DNA of 64,000 nucleotides, from the NCBI GenBank assembly GCA_035652235.1, contig DASREE010000018.1:45330-109329 (forward strand). Reading direction: 5' to 3'. Under the pieces are notes generated by a model. It had not been told where the DNA came from. It did not search any database and saw only the letters and a list, made by a program, of their open reading frames with translations. Position 1 is the first letter of the stretch. Every line of letters starts with the position of its first letter. Made by a program: the position numbers and the translations under genes. Shown here one piece after another: positions 33,005-41,881 of this stretch. Source of the DNA: PALSA-612 sp035652235. Lineage in GTDB: Bacteria > Actinomycetota > Thermoleophilia > Gaiellales > Gaiellaceae.

Positions 33005-33007
33005 GCC

Positions 33008-34471
33008 ATGGCTACTTTGGCTGTCGTGCGGCGGCTGTTCACCGCGACGGCCCTCCTCCTCCTGCTCGCCGCGGCGCCCGCGAGCGCGGGGGGTCCGACG
33101 ATGACGGTCGGGGCGGTCGAGGAGCTCGTCAAGCAGGACTCGCTCGCCGCCGCCAAGGCGAAGCTCGACTTGCTCCGGCTCGCCGGCCTGAGCGCCGTCC
33201 GCATCACGTCGATCTGGGCGCCGGGCCTGCGTGCCCCGACGGCGGCCGAGCAGAGAGCGCTCGCGGCCACCATCGGCGCCGCGCAGCTCGACGGCATGCG
33301 GGTCTACGTCGACGTCACCAACCTGGGCAGCCGCACGACGCCGCTGAGCGAGCAGGACCAGGCCGACTTCGCCGCGTACACGGCGGCCCTCCTGCGCAGG
33401 AACCGCGGCGTGACGGACGTGATCGTCGGCAACGAGCCGAACCTCAACCGCTTCTGGCTGCCGCAGTTCGACGAGACGGGGGCGGACGCCGCAGCCCCTG
33501 CCTACGAGTCGCTGCTCGCCCGGACGTACGACGCGGTCAAGGCGGTGTCGCCGTCGATCGACGTGATCGGCGGCGCCGTCTCGCCGCACGGCGGCGACAA
33601 GCCCGGGAAGCGGCCGACCCATTCGCCGACGGCGTTCATCCGCGATCTCGTCGCCGCCTACAAGGCGAGCGGCCGTACGAAGCCGATCATGGACGCCTTC
33701 TCCATCCACGCCTACGAGGACTGGTCGAGCCTGCCGCCGAGCTTCCAGCACCCGCGGACGACGACGATCGCCATCGCCGACTACGACAAGCTCGTCAACC
33801 TGCTCGCCGGGTTCGACGGTACCGCCCAGCCCGGCTCGACCCTCCCCATCGTGTACGGGGAGTTCGGCGTCGAGACCCAGATCCCGCCGGCGAAGGCCGC
33901 GCTCTATACCGGCGCCGAGCCGGCGACGACGCAGCCGGTGGACGAGGCGACGCAGGGGCGCTACTACCACGACGCGCTCGCGATCGCCTTCTGCCAGCCG
34001 ACCGTGACGACGTTCTTCTTCTTCCACGCCTTCGACGAGCCCGGCCTGCCCGGGTGGCAGTCGGGTTTCTACTACGCCGATCTCACGCCCAAGTCGGATC
34101 TCCCCGTCGTGCGTGCCGCGGTGCGCGACGTGCGCGGAGGCGTGATCGCCCGCTGCCCCGGCATGCACCTGACCCCGACCGGCTCGGCCGCCTATCCGAC
34201 CGGGCGGGCGCTCTCCTCGGTGCCGCTGCGGCTGACCGTGACCTGCGACATCGACTGCAACGTGTACGCGCGGCTGGCGAAGCTGCCGAAGGGCTCGACC
34301 ACGCTCGCCGTCCGCAAGCAGGTGAAGGCGGGTGTTCCCACCCGGGTCACCTTCCCAGCCCGCCGCGTCGCCCCCGGCCCGTACCGCTTCACCGTACGGC
34401 TGACGGCACCCGTGAACGTGGGCCCGCCGGCGCAGCTGCAGAGCGACCCGTTCGTGATCCCGCCGAGCTAG
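33008..34471 (+). CDS. secreted clan-A glycoside hydrolase (cellulase-like)
   Basis: A 487-residue exported enzyme. A signal peptide (MATLAVVRRLFTATALLLLL...ASA) is followed by a TIM-barrel of about 340 residues. The acid/base glutamate lies in VIVGNEPNLNRF, and the likely nucleophile is in IVYGEFGVET. The last ~110 residues form a beta domain with a cysteine pair (TCDIDC). The clan-A fold (GH5/GH39-like) is clear, the exact family and sugar are not. The ATG at 33008 fits the TAACAT box; a GTG six codons later would also keep the signal peptide. The same domain plan recurs at 36321. Confidence 0.75.
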   Translation: MATLAVVRRLFTATALLLLLAAAPASAGGPTMTVGAVEELVKQDSLAAAKAKLDLLRLAGLSAVRITSIWAPGLRAPTAAEQRALAATIGAAQLDGMRVYVDVTNLGSRTTPLSEQDQADFAAYTAALLRRNRGVTDVIVGNEPNLNRFWLPQFDETGADAAAPAYESLLARTYDAVKAVSPSIDVIGGAVSPHGGDKPGKRPTHSPTAFIRDLVAAYKASGRTKPIMDAFSIHAYEDWSSLPPSFQHPRTTTIAIADYDKLVNLLAGFDGTAQPGSTLPIVYGEFGVETQIPPAKAALYTGAEPATTQPVDEATQGRYYHDALAIAFCQPTVTTFFFFHAFDEPGLPGWQSGFYYADLTPKSDLPVVRAAVRDVRGGVIARCPGMHLTPTGSAAYPTGRALSSVPLRLTVTCDIDCNVYARLAKLPKGSTTLAVRKQVKAGVPTRVTFPARRVAPGPYRFTVRLTAPVNVGPPAQLQSDPFVIPPS

Positions 34472-34481
34472 CATCACAGCC

Positions 34482-35186
34482 GTGGCGGAGCTCGAGAGCG
34501 GACAGTACGTCGCCTACACGTTCTTCAAGGTCGACCCCGCGTGGCGGCGCCTGCCGGTCGAGGAGCGGGTGGCCGGGAAGGAGGCGTTCGCGGACGTCGT
34601 CGAGCGCTGGACCGACCGCTTCACCCATCTGCGGGCGTACTCCACCGTCGGGGTCAGGCCGGACTGCGACCTGTTCCTGTGGAAGATCACGGAGCGCTAC
34701 CTCGATCTCGAGCAGCTGGGCGCGGAGCTGAACTCGACGCCGCTCGCCGCCTGGCTGACGACGCCCTACTCGTACCTGGCGACGACGAAGGCCTCGCAGT
34801 ACACGAGCGCCCGCCGCGCGCGCAAGATCACGCCGCACGGGTCGCCGTACCTGATCGTCTACCCGTTCGTGAAGGTGCGACCCTGGTACTCGCTGCCGGT
34901 CGAGGACCGTCAGCGCGCGATGGACGAGCACGTGCGCATCGGCGCCGAGCACCTGTCCATCCACAACCATACGACGTACTCGTTCGGGATCGACGACCAG
35001 GAGTTCATGACCGCGTTCGAGTGCGACGAGCCCGCCGACTTCATGCACCTGATGCTGAGGCTGCGCGAGTCCGAGGCGAGCCGCTACACGGAGCGGGACA
35101 CGCCCATCTTCGTCGGCCGCCACGTCGACATCCGCGCTGCCCTCGACGCGCTCGACGGCGCGTCCGCCCGCGTGCCGGCCGGCTGA
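34482..35186 (+). CDS. hemQ: chlorite dismutase family protein (HemQ, coproheme decarboxylase-like)
   Basis: A 234-residue member of the chlorite dismutase family. In Gram-positive bacteria the short forms (HemQ) convert coproheme III to heme b. Typical segments are YPFVKVRPWYSLPVEDRQRAMDEH (residues 127-150), with the tyrosine/tryptophan of the active site, and FGIDDQEFMTAFECDEP. The axial heme histidine cannot be assigned by eye; H157, H161 and H163 are candidates. A GTG start lies seven bases after TAGCAT, which overlaps the stop codon of the preceding gene. No other heme gene is in the window. Confidence 0.8.
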   Translation: MAELESGQYVAYTFFKVDPAWRRLPVEERVAGKEAFADVVERWTDRFTHLRAYSTVGVRPDCDLFLWKITERYLDLEQLGAELNSTPLAAWLTTPYSYLATTKASQYTSARRARKITPHGSPYLIVYPFVKVRPWYSLPVEDRQRAMDEHVRIGAEHLSIHNHTTYSFGIDDQEFMTAFECDEPADFMHLMLRLRESEASRYTERDTPIFVGRHVDIRAALDALDGASARVPAG

Positions 35187-35235
35187 CGCGCGGCGCCGGC
35201 GCTGGGCCCCGCCCATCGCCCGCCCGCTGCGGCGT

Positions 35236-35610
35236 TCACGAGTACGTGTGCTGGTCGCGCCAGACGCGGAGCATGGAGAAGCCGCAGATACCGAGCACGA
35301 GGAAGAAGGCGAGCGCGCTCAGCCCCGAAGGCCGCTCATACCAGAACGCCGCCACGTCGGCCAGGATGAGGAGCGCGGCCCCGTAGAAGACGACCTGCGC
35401 GCGCAGCGGCCACAGCTCGATCTCCCCGCGCCGCTCGCGCCAGACCCGATAGAGAAGGAACGCCGCCGCGAGCAGGAAGAGGACCTGCAGCACGAGCGAG
35501 GCCTGGACGAGCGTCGACTCGGCTCGCATCGCGACGATCCCCGCCGACACGAGCGCGATGACGAGGAAGCCGCGGAAGGTCGGGTTCATGTCCGCGACGA
35601 GCCTGCGCAC
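35236..35610 (-). CDS. four-helix membrane protein of unknown function
   Basis: A 124-residue integral membrane protein with four hydrophobic segments (about residues 14-28, 35-55, 70-88 and 95-112) separated by short charged turns (YRVWRERRGEIE). The GTG at 35610 lies exactly six bases after TACCCT (35622-35617), so it is preferred over the internal ATG eight codons later. No family is recognised. It is convergent with hemQ and divergent from bcp. Confidence 0.65.
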   Translation of the reverse strand: MRRLVADMNPTFRGFLVIALVSAGIVAMRAESTLVQASLVLQVLFLLAAAFLLYRVWRERRGEIELWPLRAQVVFYGAALLILADVAAFWYERPSGLSALAFFLVLGICGFSMLRVWRDQHTYS

Positions 35611-35769
35611 GCGTCAAGGGTAGCGGGCCGGGTTGCGTGGCGAACCTGGGGCATCGGCAGCTCTGCCAACGGTGACGAGCGCCGGGCGCCGGCCTCGCAG
35701 ATACGCTGCCGATGCGTGCTGCGCGCGACACCGGCTTGGACGCCGGCGACACGACACGAGGAGGAAGCG

Positions 35770-36246
35770 ATGGTCGTCGAGGGGTCTCCCGCACCGGACT
35801 TCGAGCTCGTCTCGGACAGCGGCGAGCGCGTGCGGCTGTCCGCGCTGCGCGGCCGGCCCGTCGTCGTCTACTTCTACCCGCGCGACGACACCCCCGGCTG
35901 CACCCGCCAGGCGTGCGGCATCCGCGACGCCTGGTCGGCGTTCGAGCGAGCCGGCGCCGTCGTGCTCGGCATCAGCCCGGACACGGAGGCCTCCCACGCC
36001 CGCTTCAAGGCGAAGCACAGGCTCCCCTTCACCCTGCTCGCCGACCCCGCGCACGAGGTCGCCGCGGCGTACGGCGTGTGGGTGGAGAAGAAGCAGTACG
36101 GCAAGACGCGGATGGGGATCGAGCGTTCGACCTTCGTCGTCGCGGCGGACGGGACGGTGGCGAGGGTAATGCGGCGAGTGAAGCCGGACAGCCACGCCGC
36201 CCAGGTGCTCGCGGCGCTCGCGCCCGCCGAGCGAAGCACAGCGTAA
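35770..36246 (+). CDS. bcp: thioredoxin-dependent peroxiredoxin (Bcp/PrxQ)
   Basis: Reduces hydrogen peroxide and organic peroxides. The 158-residue protein has the atypical 2-Cys pattern FYPRDDTPGCTRQACGIRD, with peroxidatic and resolving cysteines five residues apart, and the EGSPAPDFEL start of the family. It is preceded by a good GAGGAGGAAG ribosome-binding site, unlike most neighbours, with a TACGCT box (35702-35707) about 60 bases upstream. Confidence 0.92.
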   Translation: MVVEGSPAPDFELVSDSGERVRLSALRGRPVVVYFYPRDDTPGCTRQACGIRDAWSAFERAGAVVLGISPDTEASHARFKAKHRLPFTLLADPAHEVAAAYGVWVEKKQYGKTRMGIERSTFVVAADGTVARVMRRVKPDSHAAQVLAALAPAERSTA

Positions 36247-36320
36247 GACGCACGTTGAGCGCCGTAAGGGATCGGTTAGGAGCGGCCGGTCCCGGCTGAA
36301 CACCCGGCTATGGTGGCGCG

Positions 36321-37742
36321 ATGACTCGATTCCGCCTTCTTCTCCTCGCCTGCGCGGCCGTGCTCGTGTGCGCCGTGCCGGCCGCGTCGTCGGCGGCCGA
36401 TCGCATGCTCGTCGGCTTCCAGGACGACCCCTCCTTCCGCTGGCTCGGCACGCGCGACGCCAACCTCGACGCGGCGGCTGCGACGCACGCGTCGATCATC
36501 CGTACGACCGTGTACTGGGCCCGCGTCGCGCCCACGCGGCCGTCGAACGCGGCCGACCCGTTCGCGAAGCAGTACCGTTTCGACGACCTGGACGAGTTCG
36601 TCCGCAACGCGACGCTGCGCGGCATGACGGTGATGCTGTCGATCTGGGGCACGCCGCCCTGGGCGAACGGCGGCAAGGGACAGAACTACGCGCCGACGCG
36701 CATGTCCGACCTGCAGAACTTCGCGCATGCGCTCGCCGCCCGCTACTCGGGGCGCTACCCGGGGTACCCGTTCGTCGGCTACTACTCGGTCTGGAACGAG
36801 CCCAACCTGTCGCAGTTCCTCGCCCCCGCGTACGACTCGAAGGGGAAGCCCTCCTCACCGTTCGTCTACGCGCGCATGGCCCGCGCCGCCTACGCAGGCA
36901 TCAAGTCCGGCAACGCGCGTGCGCTCGTGGCGATCGGCGAGACCTCGCCGCGCGGGCGCCTGAAGCCGTCGCCGAAGCCCGGCAAGCTCCAGGACACGAT
37001 CGCACCGGGGCTGTTCGCCCAGCTCGTCTCGCAGGCGCGCCCGCGGGTGCGCTTCGACGCGTGGGCGCACCACCCCTACTCGAGCCTGGGCGAGCCTCCC
37101 ACGCAGCGAGTGCGCTTCCCGAACGTCGACCTCGTCCAGCTCCCCACCTTCCAGCGCAAGCTGGACACGTGGTTCCGGCGCAAGGGAACGCCGATCTGGA
37201 TCACGGAGTACGGGTTCGAGACGAAGCCGGGCGAGCCGAAGGGCGTGACGCAGGCGCAGCAGGCGACGTACGCCCGCCAGTCGCTCCTGCTCGCGGAGAA
37301 GGACCCGTACGTGCAGATGTTCATCTGGTTCATCTTCCGCGACGAGCCAGTCAGCACCTGGCAGAGCGGGCTGCTGCGCGAGGACGCGACGAGGAAGCCC
37401 GCGTTCGCGGCCTTCTCCGCGCTCGCGAAGGTGCTCGACGTCCGCGACCCGGCCCAGCACATCCCGCCCGGCTCGTCGAACCCCACCGTCCGCGTGCCCG
37501 TGTGGGAGCTCCTCGTCCGGGACGGCGTCGGTGCCCGGGTCGGCGCCACCGTCTCGGTGACGTTCCGAGGCAAGAGCATCGGCGTCTCGCAGCCGAGCGC
37601 GAGGATCGGCATCGACGGCTACGTCGCCTTCCGCGTCCCGTTGACGAAGGCGCAGAAGAACGGGCTCTACCTCGTCTTCCTGAACATCAACGACGCGAAC
37701 GGGAACGCCGTCACGCGCACGGTCACGCTCGTCTCCAACTGA
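36321..37742 (+). CDS. secreted clan-A glycoside hydrolase (cellulase/GH39-like)
   Basis: A 473-residue exported enzyme. A signal peptide MTRFRLLLLACAAVLVCAVP...SSA precedes a TIM-barrel with the acid/base motif SVWNEPNLSQF and the nucleophile in IWITEYGFETKPG. The C-terminal ~100 residues form a beta sandwich (VSVTFRGKSIGVSQPSARIGIDGYVAFRVPL). Family assignment beyond clan A is uncertain. The ATG follows TATGGT (36309-36314) by exactly six bases. It shares architecture with the enzyme at 33008 but is not a near-identical copy. Confidence 0.78.
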   Translation: MTRFRLLLLACAAVLVCAVPAASSAADRMLVGFQDDPSFRWLGTRDANLDAAAATHASIIRTTVYWARVAPTRPSNAADPFAKQYRFDDLDEFVRNATLRGMTVMLSIWGTPPWANGGKGQNYAPTRMSDLQNFAHALAARYSGRYPGYPFVGYYSVWNEPNLSQFLAPAYDSKGKPSSPFVYARMARAAYAGIKSGNARALVAIGETSPRGRLKPSPKPGKLQDTIAPGLFAQLVSQARPRVRFDAWAHHPYSSLGEPPTQRVRFPNVDLVQLPTFQRKLDTWFRRKGTPIWITEYGFETKPGEPKGVTQAQQATYARQSLLLAEKDPYVQMFIWFIFRDEPVSTWQSGLLREDATRKPAFAAFSALAKVLDVRDPAQHIPPGSSNPTVRVPVWELLVRDGVGARVGATVSVTFRGKSIGVSQPSARIGIDGYVAFRVPLTKAQKNGLYLVFLNINDANGNAVTRTVTLVSN

Positions 37743-37848
37743 CCGGCCGTCCACCGGGGAGCCGCTGCCCTTCCCGGCGGCTCCCCGGCCGCGACCAGGC
37801 GCGCGGGCGAGCTCGGCGGCGGGCTGAAGGCATCCGCAACTTTGGCTA

Positions 37849-37932
37849 TGCGGATGAGAGGACTTGAACCTCCACGGGGTCGCCCCCACACGGACCTGAA
37901 CCGTGCGCGTCTACCAATTCCGCCACATCCGC
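37849..37932 (-). tRNA. tRNA-Leu (anticodon CAG)
   Basis: An 84-nt class II tRNA with a long variable arm. Acceptor GCGGATG (37932-37926) pairs with CATCCGC (37856-37850), discriminator A at 37849, and no encoded CCA. The anticodon stem CACGG/CCGTG encloses TTCAGGT, giving anticodon CAG, which reads CUG. A TAGAAT box (37948-37943) ten bases upstream is the likely -10. Confidence 0.95.
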
Positions 37933-37985
37933 GCGGGAGCACATTCTAGCCCCGGCGGCCGCTGCGGCCGCGTACCATTCCCGTC

Positions 37986-40439
37986 CTGAGACGGGGGCTT
38001 CCGATCCTCGCGGCCGCCGTGGCCGCCTTTGGCGCGGCGCCGGCGGTCGCGGCGGGCCGCGCTGCCCGGACGGAGGTCGTCGTCGCGCTGTCCCCGCCCG
38101 GCCTGGCGCGAGCCTTCCACGACAGCCGCGTCCTCAGCGCGCGCACGCGGACGCAGCGGCTCGACCTGCGCTCGGCGATGAGCACCGCCTACCTGGCCGA
38201 TCTCACCCGCCGGCAGGACGCGCTCGCGCGCACGATCGAGCGGGTGATCCCGTCGGCGCGCATCCGCTGGCACTACCAGGTCGTGCTCGACGCGATCGCG
38301 GTCGACCTGCCGGCCGACCGGCTCTCCCAGCTCTCGCGCCTGCCGGGGGTGGCGGCGGTCTATCCCGACGTCCGCTACCGCGCCTCGCTCGACCGCAGCC
38401 CCGAGCTGATCGGCGCCGACCAGCTGTGGGGGCTGCCGGACTTCACGACCGCTGGACAGGGGGTCAAGATCGGCATCGTCGACGAGGGCATCGACCAGGC
38501 GCACCCGTTCTTCGACCCAGCGGGCTACTCGTACCCGCCGGGCTTTCCCAAGGGAGACACCGCCTTCACGACCCCGAAGGTGATCGTCGCGCGGGCGTTC
38601 GCCCCGCCCGGGGAGACGTGGAAGTACGCCAGGGTGCCCTTCGACCCCGTCTACTCCGACCATGCGACGCACGTGGCCGGCATCGCCGCCGGCGACTACA
38701 CGGTGAACGCTGTCCCCGGCCGGGGTCCGCTGTCGGGGGTCGCACCGCGCGCCTACCTCGGGAACTACAAGGCGCTGACGGTGCCGACGCAGGAGTTCGG
38801 ACTGGACGGCAACGCGCCGGAGATCGCCGCCGCGATCGAGGCGGCCGTGCGCGACGGGATGGACGTGATCAACCTCTCGCTCGGCGAGCCCGAGATCGAG
38901 CCGAGCCGCGACCTCGTCGTCGCCGCGATCGACGGCGCCGCCGAGGCAGGGGTCGTGCCGACGATCGCCGCCGGCAACGAGTACGAGGACTTCGGCCCCG
39001 GGTCGGTCTCATCGCCCGGTACCGCGCCCGAGGCGATCACCGTCGCAGCCGTGACGAAGAGCGATCTCGTCGCCCCTTTCTCGTCCGGCGGGCCGACTCC
39101 GATCTCGCTCGGCTTCAAGCCCGACCTGAGCGCCCCGGGGGTCTCCATCCTGTCCGCGGTGCCGCCGCGCGAGGGCTCGTGGGCCGTGTTCAGCGGCACG
39201 AGCATGGCCGCCCCGCACGCGGCCGGCGCGGCTGCGCTCCTACGCCAGCGCCACCCCGACTGGACGGTGGCGCAGATCAAGTCGGCGCTCGTCTCGACCG
39301 GCGACCCCGTCTTCGCCGACGAGCGACGAGTCGAGGTGCCGGCGACCCGCGAGGGCGGTGGCCTGATCGACCTGCCCAAGGCGAACGATCCGCTCGTCTT
39401 CACGACTCCCGCCGACCTCTCGTTCGGCCTCCTCCGCGCCGGGCAGTCCGCCTCGCGTACGGTGCAGGTGTCGGACGCAGGCGGCGGCGCCGGCAGCTGG
39501 GACGTCTTCGTCGACCTGCAAGGCCAGCCCGCCGGCGTCCAGGTCACCGCCGCCCCGACGCCGCTGACCGTGCCCGGCTCCCTGACCGTTCAGACCACAT
39601 CCACGGCCACCGCGGCCGAGACCGACGTCACCGGCTTCGTCGTCCTCCGGCGCGGCGACGACGTGCGCCGCATCCCGTTCTGGTTCCGCGTCGAGCGGCC
39701 GCGGCTGGGCAAGCCATCGGGGCTGCTGACGAAGCCCGGCCTGTACCAGGGCGACACGCGCAAGGGGCAGGCGCGAGTGTCCTCGTACCGCTACCCGGCG
39801 GCGCCGGCCGCGCCGGGCGTCGGCAACGACCTGCGCGGGCCCGAGCAGGTGTTCCGCGTCCGGCTGCGCAGGCGCGTCGCCAACTTCGGCGTCGTCGTCG
39901 TGCGCCAAGGCCGCGGTGTCCAGGTGACGCCGCGGATCGTCGAGGCAGGAGACGAGAACCGCCTCGTGGGAGTGACGGCGATCCCGATCGACGACAACCC
40001 CTACCTGACGAGCTTCGGCCGGCCGCAGCCGATCGCGGCCGCGATCGCACCCGGCGTGCGCGACTACGACGTCGTCTTCGATACGCGCGGCAGGTCGTCG
40101 GCCGGACCGTTCACCTTCCGCTTCTGGGTCGACGACACCTCACCGCCGAGCGCGCACCTGCTCACGCCGACGGTGGCGCCGGGCGGCAACGTCGTCGTCC
40201 GGCTCACGGACGCCGGTTCGGGGGTCGACTCGAGCTCGATCGCCGTCAGCGTCGACGGCAAGCCGCGGCGCGCGTCGTACTCCTCGTCGCAGGCGGCGGT
40301 CAGCGTGCGCGGCCTCGCCCGCGGCCGTCACTCGCTCGTCTTGTCCGCCTCCGACTACCAGGAGGAGAAGAACATGGAGTCGTACGGGACGATCCTGCCC
40401 AACACGCGTGTCCTCCGAGCCGCCTTCACCGTCGGCTAG
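37986..40439 (+). CDS. secreted S8 subtilisin-like serine peptidase (probable CTG start)
   Basis: An 817-residue exported protease. The catalytic triad is Asp166 (GIVDEGID), His226 (DHATHVAG) and Ser406 (FSGTSMAAPH), with the oxyanion asparagine in IAAGNEYE. An N-terminal propeptide-like region precedes it, and two or more beta-rich domains follow. The nearest standard start, GTG at 38019, would give a signal with no basic residues. The CTG at 37986 is in frame, adds MRRGLPILAAAV to make a proper signal peptide, and lies seven bases after TACCAT (37973-37978). No ATG, GTG or TTG lies between them. Confidence 0.85.
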   Translation: MRRGLPILAAAVAAFGAAPAVAAGRAARTEVVVALSPPGLARAFHDSRVLSARTRTQRLDLRSAMSTAYLADLTRRQDALARTIERVIPSARIRWHYQVVLDAIAVDLPADRLSQLSRLPGVAAVYPDVRYRASLDRSPELIGADQLWGLPDFTTAGQGVKIGIVDEGIDQAHPFFDPAGYSYPPGFPKGDTAFTTPKVIVARAFAPPGETWKYARVPFDPVYSDHATHVAGIAAGDYTVNAVPGRGPLSGVAPRAYLGNYKALTVPTQEFGLDGNAPEIAAAIEAAVRDGMDVINLSLGEPEIEPSRDLVVAAIDGAAEAGVVPTIAAGNEYEDFGPGSVSSPGTAPEAITVAAVTKSDLVAPFSSGGPTPISLGFKPDLSAPGVSILSAVPPREGSWAVFSGTSMAAPHAAGAAALLRQRHPDWTVAQIKSALVSTGDPVFADERRVEVPATREGGGLIDLPKANDPLVFTTPADLSFGLLRAGQSASRTVQVSDAGGGAGSWDVFVDLQGQPAGVQVTAAPTPLTVPGSLTVQTTSTATAAETDVTGFVVLRRGDDVRRIPFWFRVERPRLGKPSGLLTKPGLYQGDTRKGQARVSSYRYPAAPAAPGVGNDLRGPEQVFRVRLRRRVANFGVVVVRQGRGVQVTPRIVEAGDENRLVGVTAIPIDDNPYLTSFGRPQPIAAAIAPGVRDYDVVFDTRGRSSAGPFTFRFWVDDTSPPSAHLLTPTVAPGGNVVVRLTDAGSGVDSSSIAVSVDGKPRRASYSSSQAAVSVRGLARGRHSLVLSASDYQEEKNMESYGTILPNTRVLRAAFTVG

Positions 40440-40465
40440 CCGGGCCGGCGGCGACCCGTCCCGGC

Positions 40466-40699
40466 TCAGCGCCTGGGGTCGCGCTTCTTGTCGAAGGTGG
40501 GCAGACGCTCGAGGTCGCGACGGACGCTCGCGGCGAACTCCTCCGTCTCCGAGCGCACGACTCGCAGGTTGCGCTTGCGCCGGGCCCGCTGGCGCCGCTG
40601 TCGTGTCTCGAGGCCGAACCGGTCGCTGAGCCTGGGCCACTCGGCGCCGGCGAGGACGATGACGGCGCAGGCGAGCAGTGCGACGAACACCCAGCTCAC
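40466..40699 (-). CDS. small single-pass membrane protein with basic tail
   Basis: A 77-residue protein starting MSWVFVALLACAVIVLAGAE: one N-terminal transmembrane helix, then a very basic cytoplasmic tail (RQRRQRARRKRNLR) and an amphipathic acidic/basic C-terminus. An ATG three codons upstream sits inside the TAGAAT box (40712-40707), so the GTG at 40699, seven bases after the box, is preferred. No family is recognised. Confidence 0.6.
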   Translation of the reverse strand: MSWVFVALLACAVIVLAGAEWPRLSDRFGLETRQRRQRARRKRNLRVVRSETEEFAASVRRDLERLPTFDKKRDPRR

Positions 40700-40794
40700 A
40701 GCGTCCATTCTAGCGAGCGCGTTCCGGCAGCTTCCCCCGCCGTTCCCTCGAACCGGCGTTCACGACCGGCCGCCCTGCTGCCGATAGCGAGAGC

Positions 40795-41022
40795 GTGATC
40801 ACGCAGACGTGGCTGCTCGCGCCGTGGGCGATGCTGTGGATCGTCCTCATCCGCGCCCTGCTCGTACGTGCGGGGATCCTCTTCCCCACCTGCACGCGCT
40901 GCGGCCGTCCGTACGAGCGCCAGCACATGGGGCAAGCGGTCTGCCGCTGTGCGCCCAAGTCGACGTCTACGCGCCTCGCCCTTCCCAGTCCACGCCGGAG
41001 AGGCTGGCGAGCGCGAGGATGA
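40795..41022 (+). CDS. small membrane protein with a CxxC pair
   Basis: A 75-residue frame: an N-terminal hydrophobic segment (VITQTWLLAPWAMLWIVLIR...) followed by CTRCGRPYERQHMGQAVCRC, which could bind a metal as a small zinc ribbon. The last 18 codons overlap the 3' end of the dehydrogenase gene on the other strand and look like its shadow. The true 3' end may therefore differ. The GTG start lacks a clear -10 or ribosome-binding site. Confidence 0.45.
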   Translation: MITQTWLLAPWAMLWIVLIRALLVRAGILFPTCTRCGRPYERQHMGQAVCRCAPKSTSTRLALPSPRRRGWRARG

Positions 41023-41881
41023 GCGCGTGCGTCCCCTTGCGGCCCTTGCCTTGGGCCGCGAGGGCGACGTACAGCTGCTGGGCGAGCGCGAGCCCGGGCA
41101 GCGACAGGTTCATGCGCCGTGCCTCGGCGAGGGCGATTCCCATGTCCTTGACGAAGTGCTCGACGACGAAGCCCGGCTCGAAGTCGGCCGCGAGCATACG
41201 CGGCGCGTAGTTGGAGAGCGACCAGGAGCCCGCCGCGCCCGGCGCGACCGACTGGAGCACCGTCTCCAGGTCGAGGCCGGCGCGGTACGCGTACAGCAGG
41301 CCCTCGCAGACGCCGATCATGCCCGTGGCGATCAGCGTCTGGTTCACCATCTTCGCGTGCTGGCCCGCCCCTGGGCCGCCCTGGCGGACGATCGCCTTGC
41401 CCATCAGCTCGAGCAGCGGCCTGACGCGCTCGATCGCTTCCTCGTCGCCGCCGACCATGATCGACAGGGTCGCCTCGCGCGCGCCGACGTCGCCGCCGGA
41501 GACGGGGGCGTCGAGCGCCGCCGCCCCGCGTGCGGCGGCCGCCTCGGCGATCTCGACGGCCAGCGAGGGCTCGCTCGTCGTCATGTCCACGAGCACCGAG
41601 CCGGGAGCCGCGGCGGCCACCAGCCCCTCCGCTCCCAGGTACACCTCCCGCACGTCGGAGGGGTAGCCGACGATCGAGAAGACGACGTCGGACGAGGCGG
41701 CGACGGCGGCCGGCGTGTCGGCCCACGCCGCGCCGCGCGCGAGCAGCGGCTCGGCGCGCGAGCGCGTGCGCGTGTGGACGGTGACCGGATGCCCAGCGGT
41801 GAGGATGTGGCCGCACATCGACGCCCCCATCACTCCCGTGCCGACCCAGCCGACCCGGGTCTCTCGCGTCGACGTCGCCAC
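40967..41881 (-). CDS. 3-hydroxyisobutyrate dehydrogenase-family oxidoreductase
   Basis: A 304-residue beta-hydroxyacid dehydrogenase. The NAD(P)-binding motif VGWVGTGVMGASMCGHIL opens the protein; DAPVSGGDVGAREATLSIMVGG is the substrate-binding segment, and GAGQHAKMVNQTLIA holds the catalytic lysine. Possible roles are 3-hydroxyisobutyrate, tartronate semialdehyde or succinic semialdehyde reduction. The GTG start shares one base with the stop of the preceding 68-residue gene (TAGTG), so the two are probably translated together. Confidence 0.88.
   Translation of the reverse strand: MATSTRETRVGWVGTGVMGASMCGHILTAGHPVTVHTRTRSRAEPLLARGAAWADTPAAVAASSDVVFSIVGYPSDVREVYLGAEGLVAAAAPGSVLVDMTTSEPSLAVEIAEAAAARGAAALDAPVSGGDVGAREATLSIMVGGDEEAIERVRPLLELMGKAIVRQGGPGAGQHAKMVNQTLIATGMIGVCEGLLYAYRAGLDLETVLQSVAPGAAGSWSLSNYAPRMLAADFEPGFVVEHFVKDMGIALAEARRMNLSLPGLALAQQLYVALAAQGKGRKGTHALILALASLSGVDWEGRGA

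Noticed and set aside
34962..35010. Loss of the axial heme histidine in the chlorite dismutase-like protein
   Set aside because: The segment before FGIDD looks different from remembered family members, but several histidines are close by and no alignment could be run, so no claim is made.
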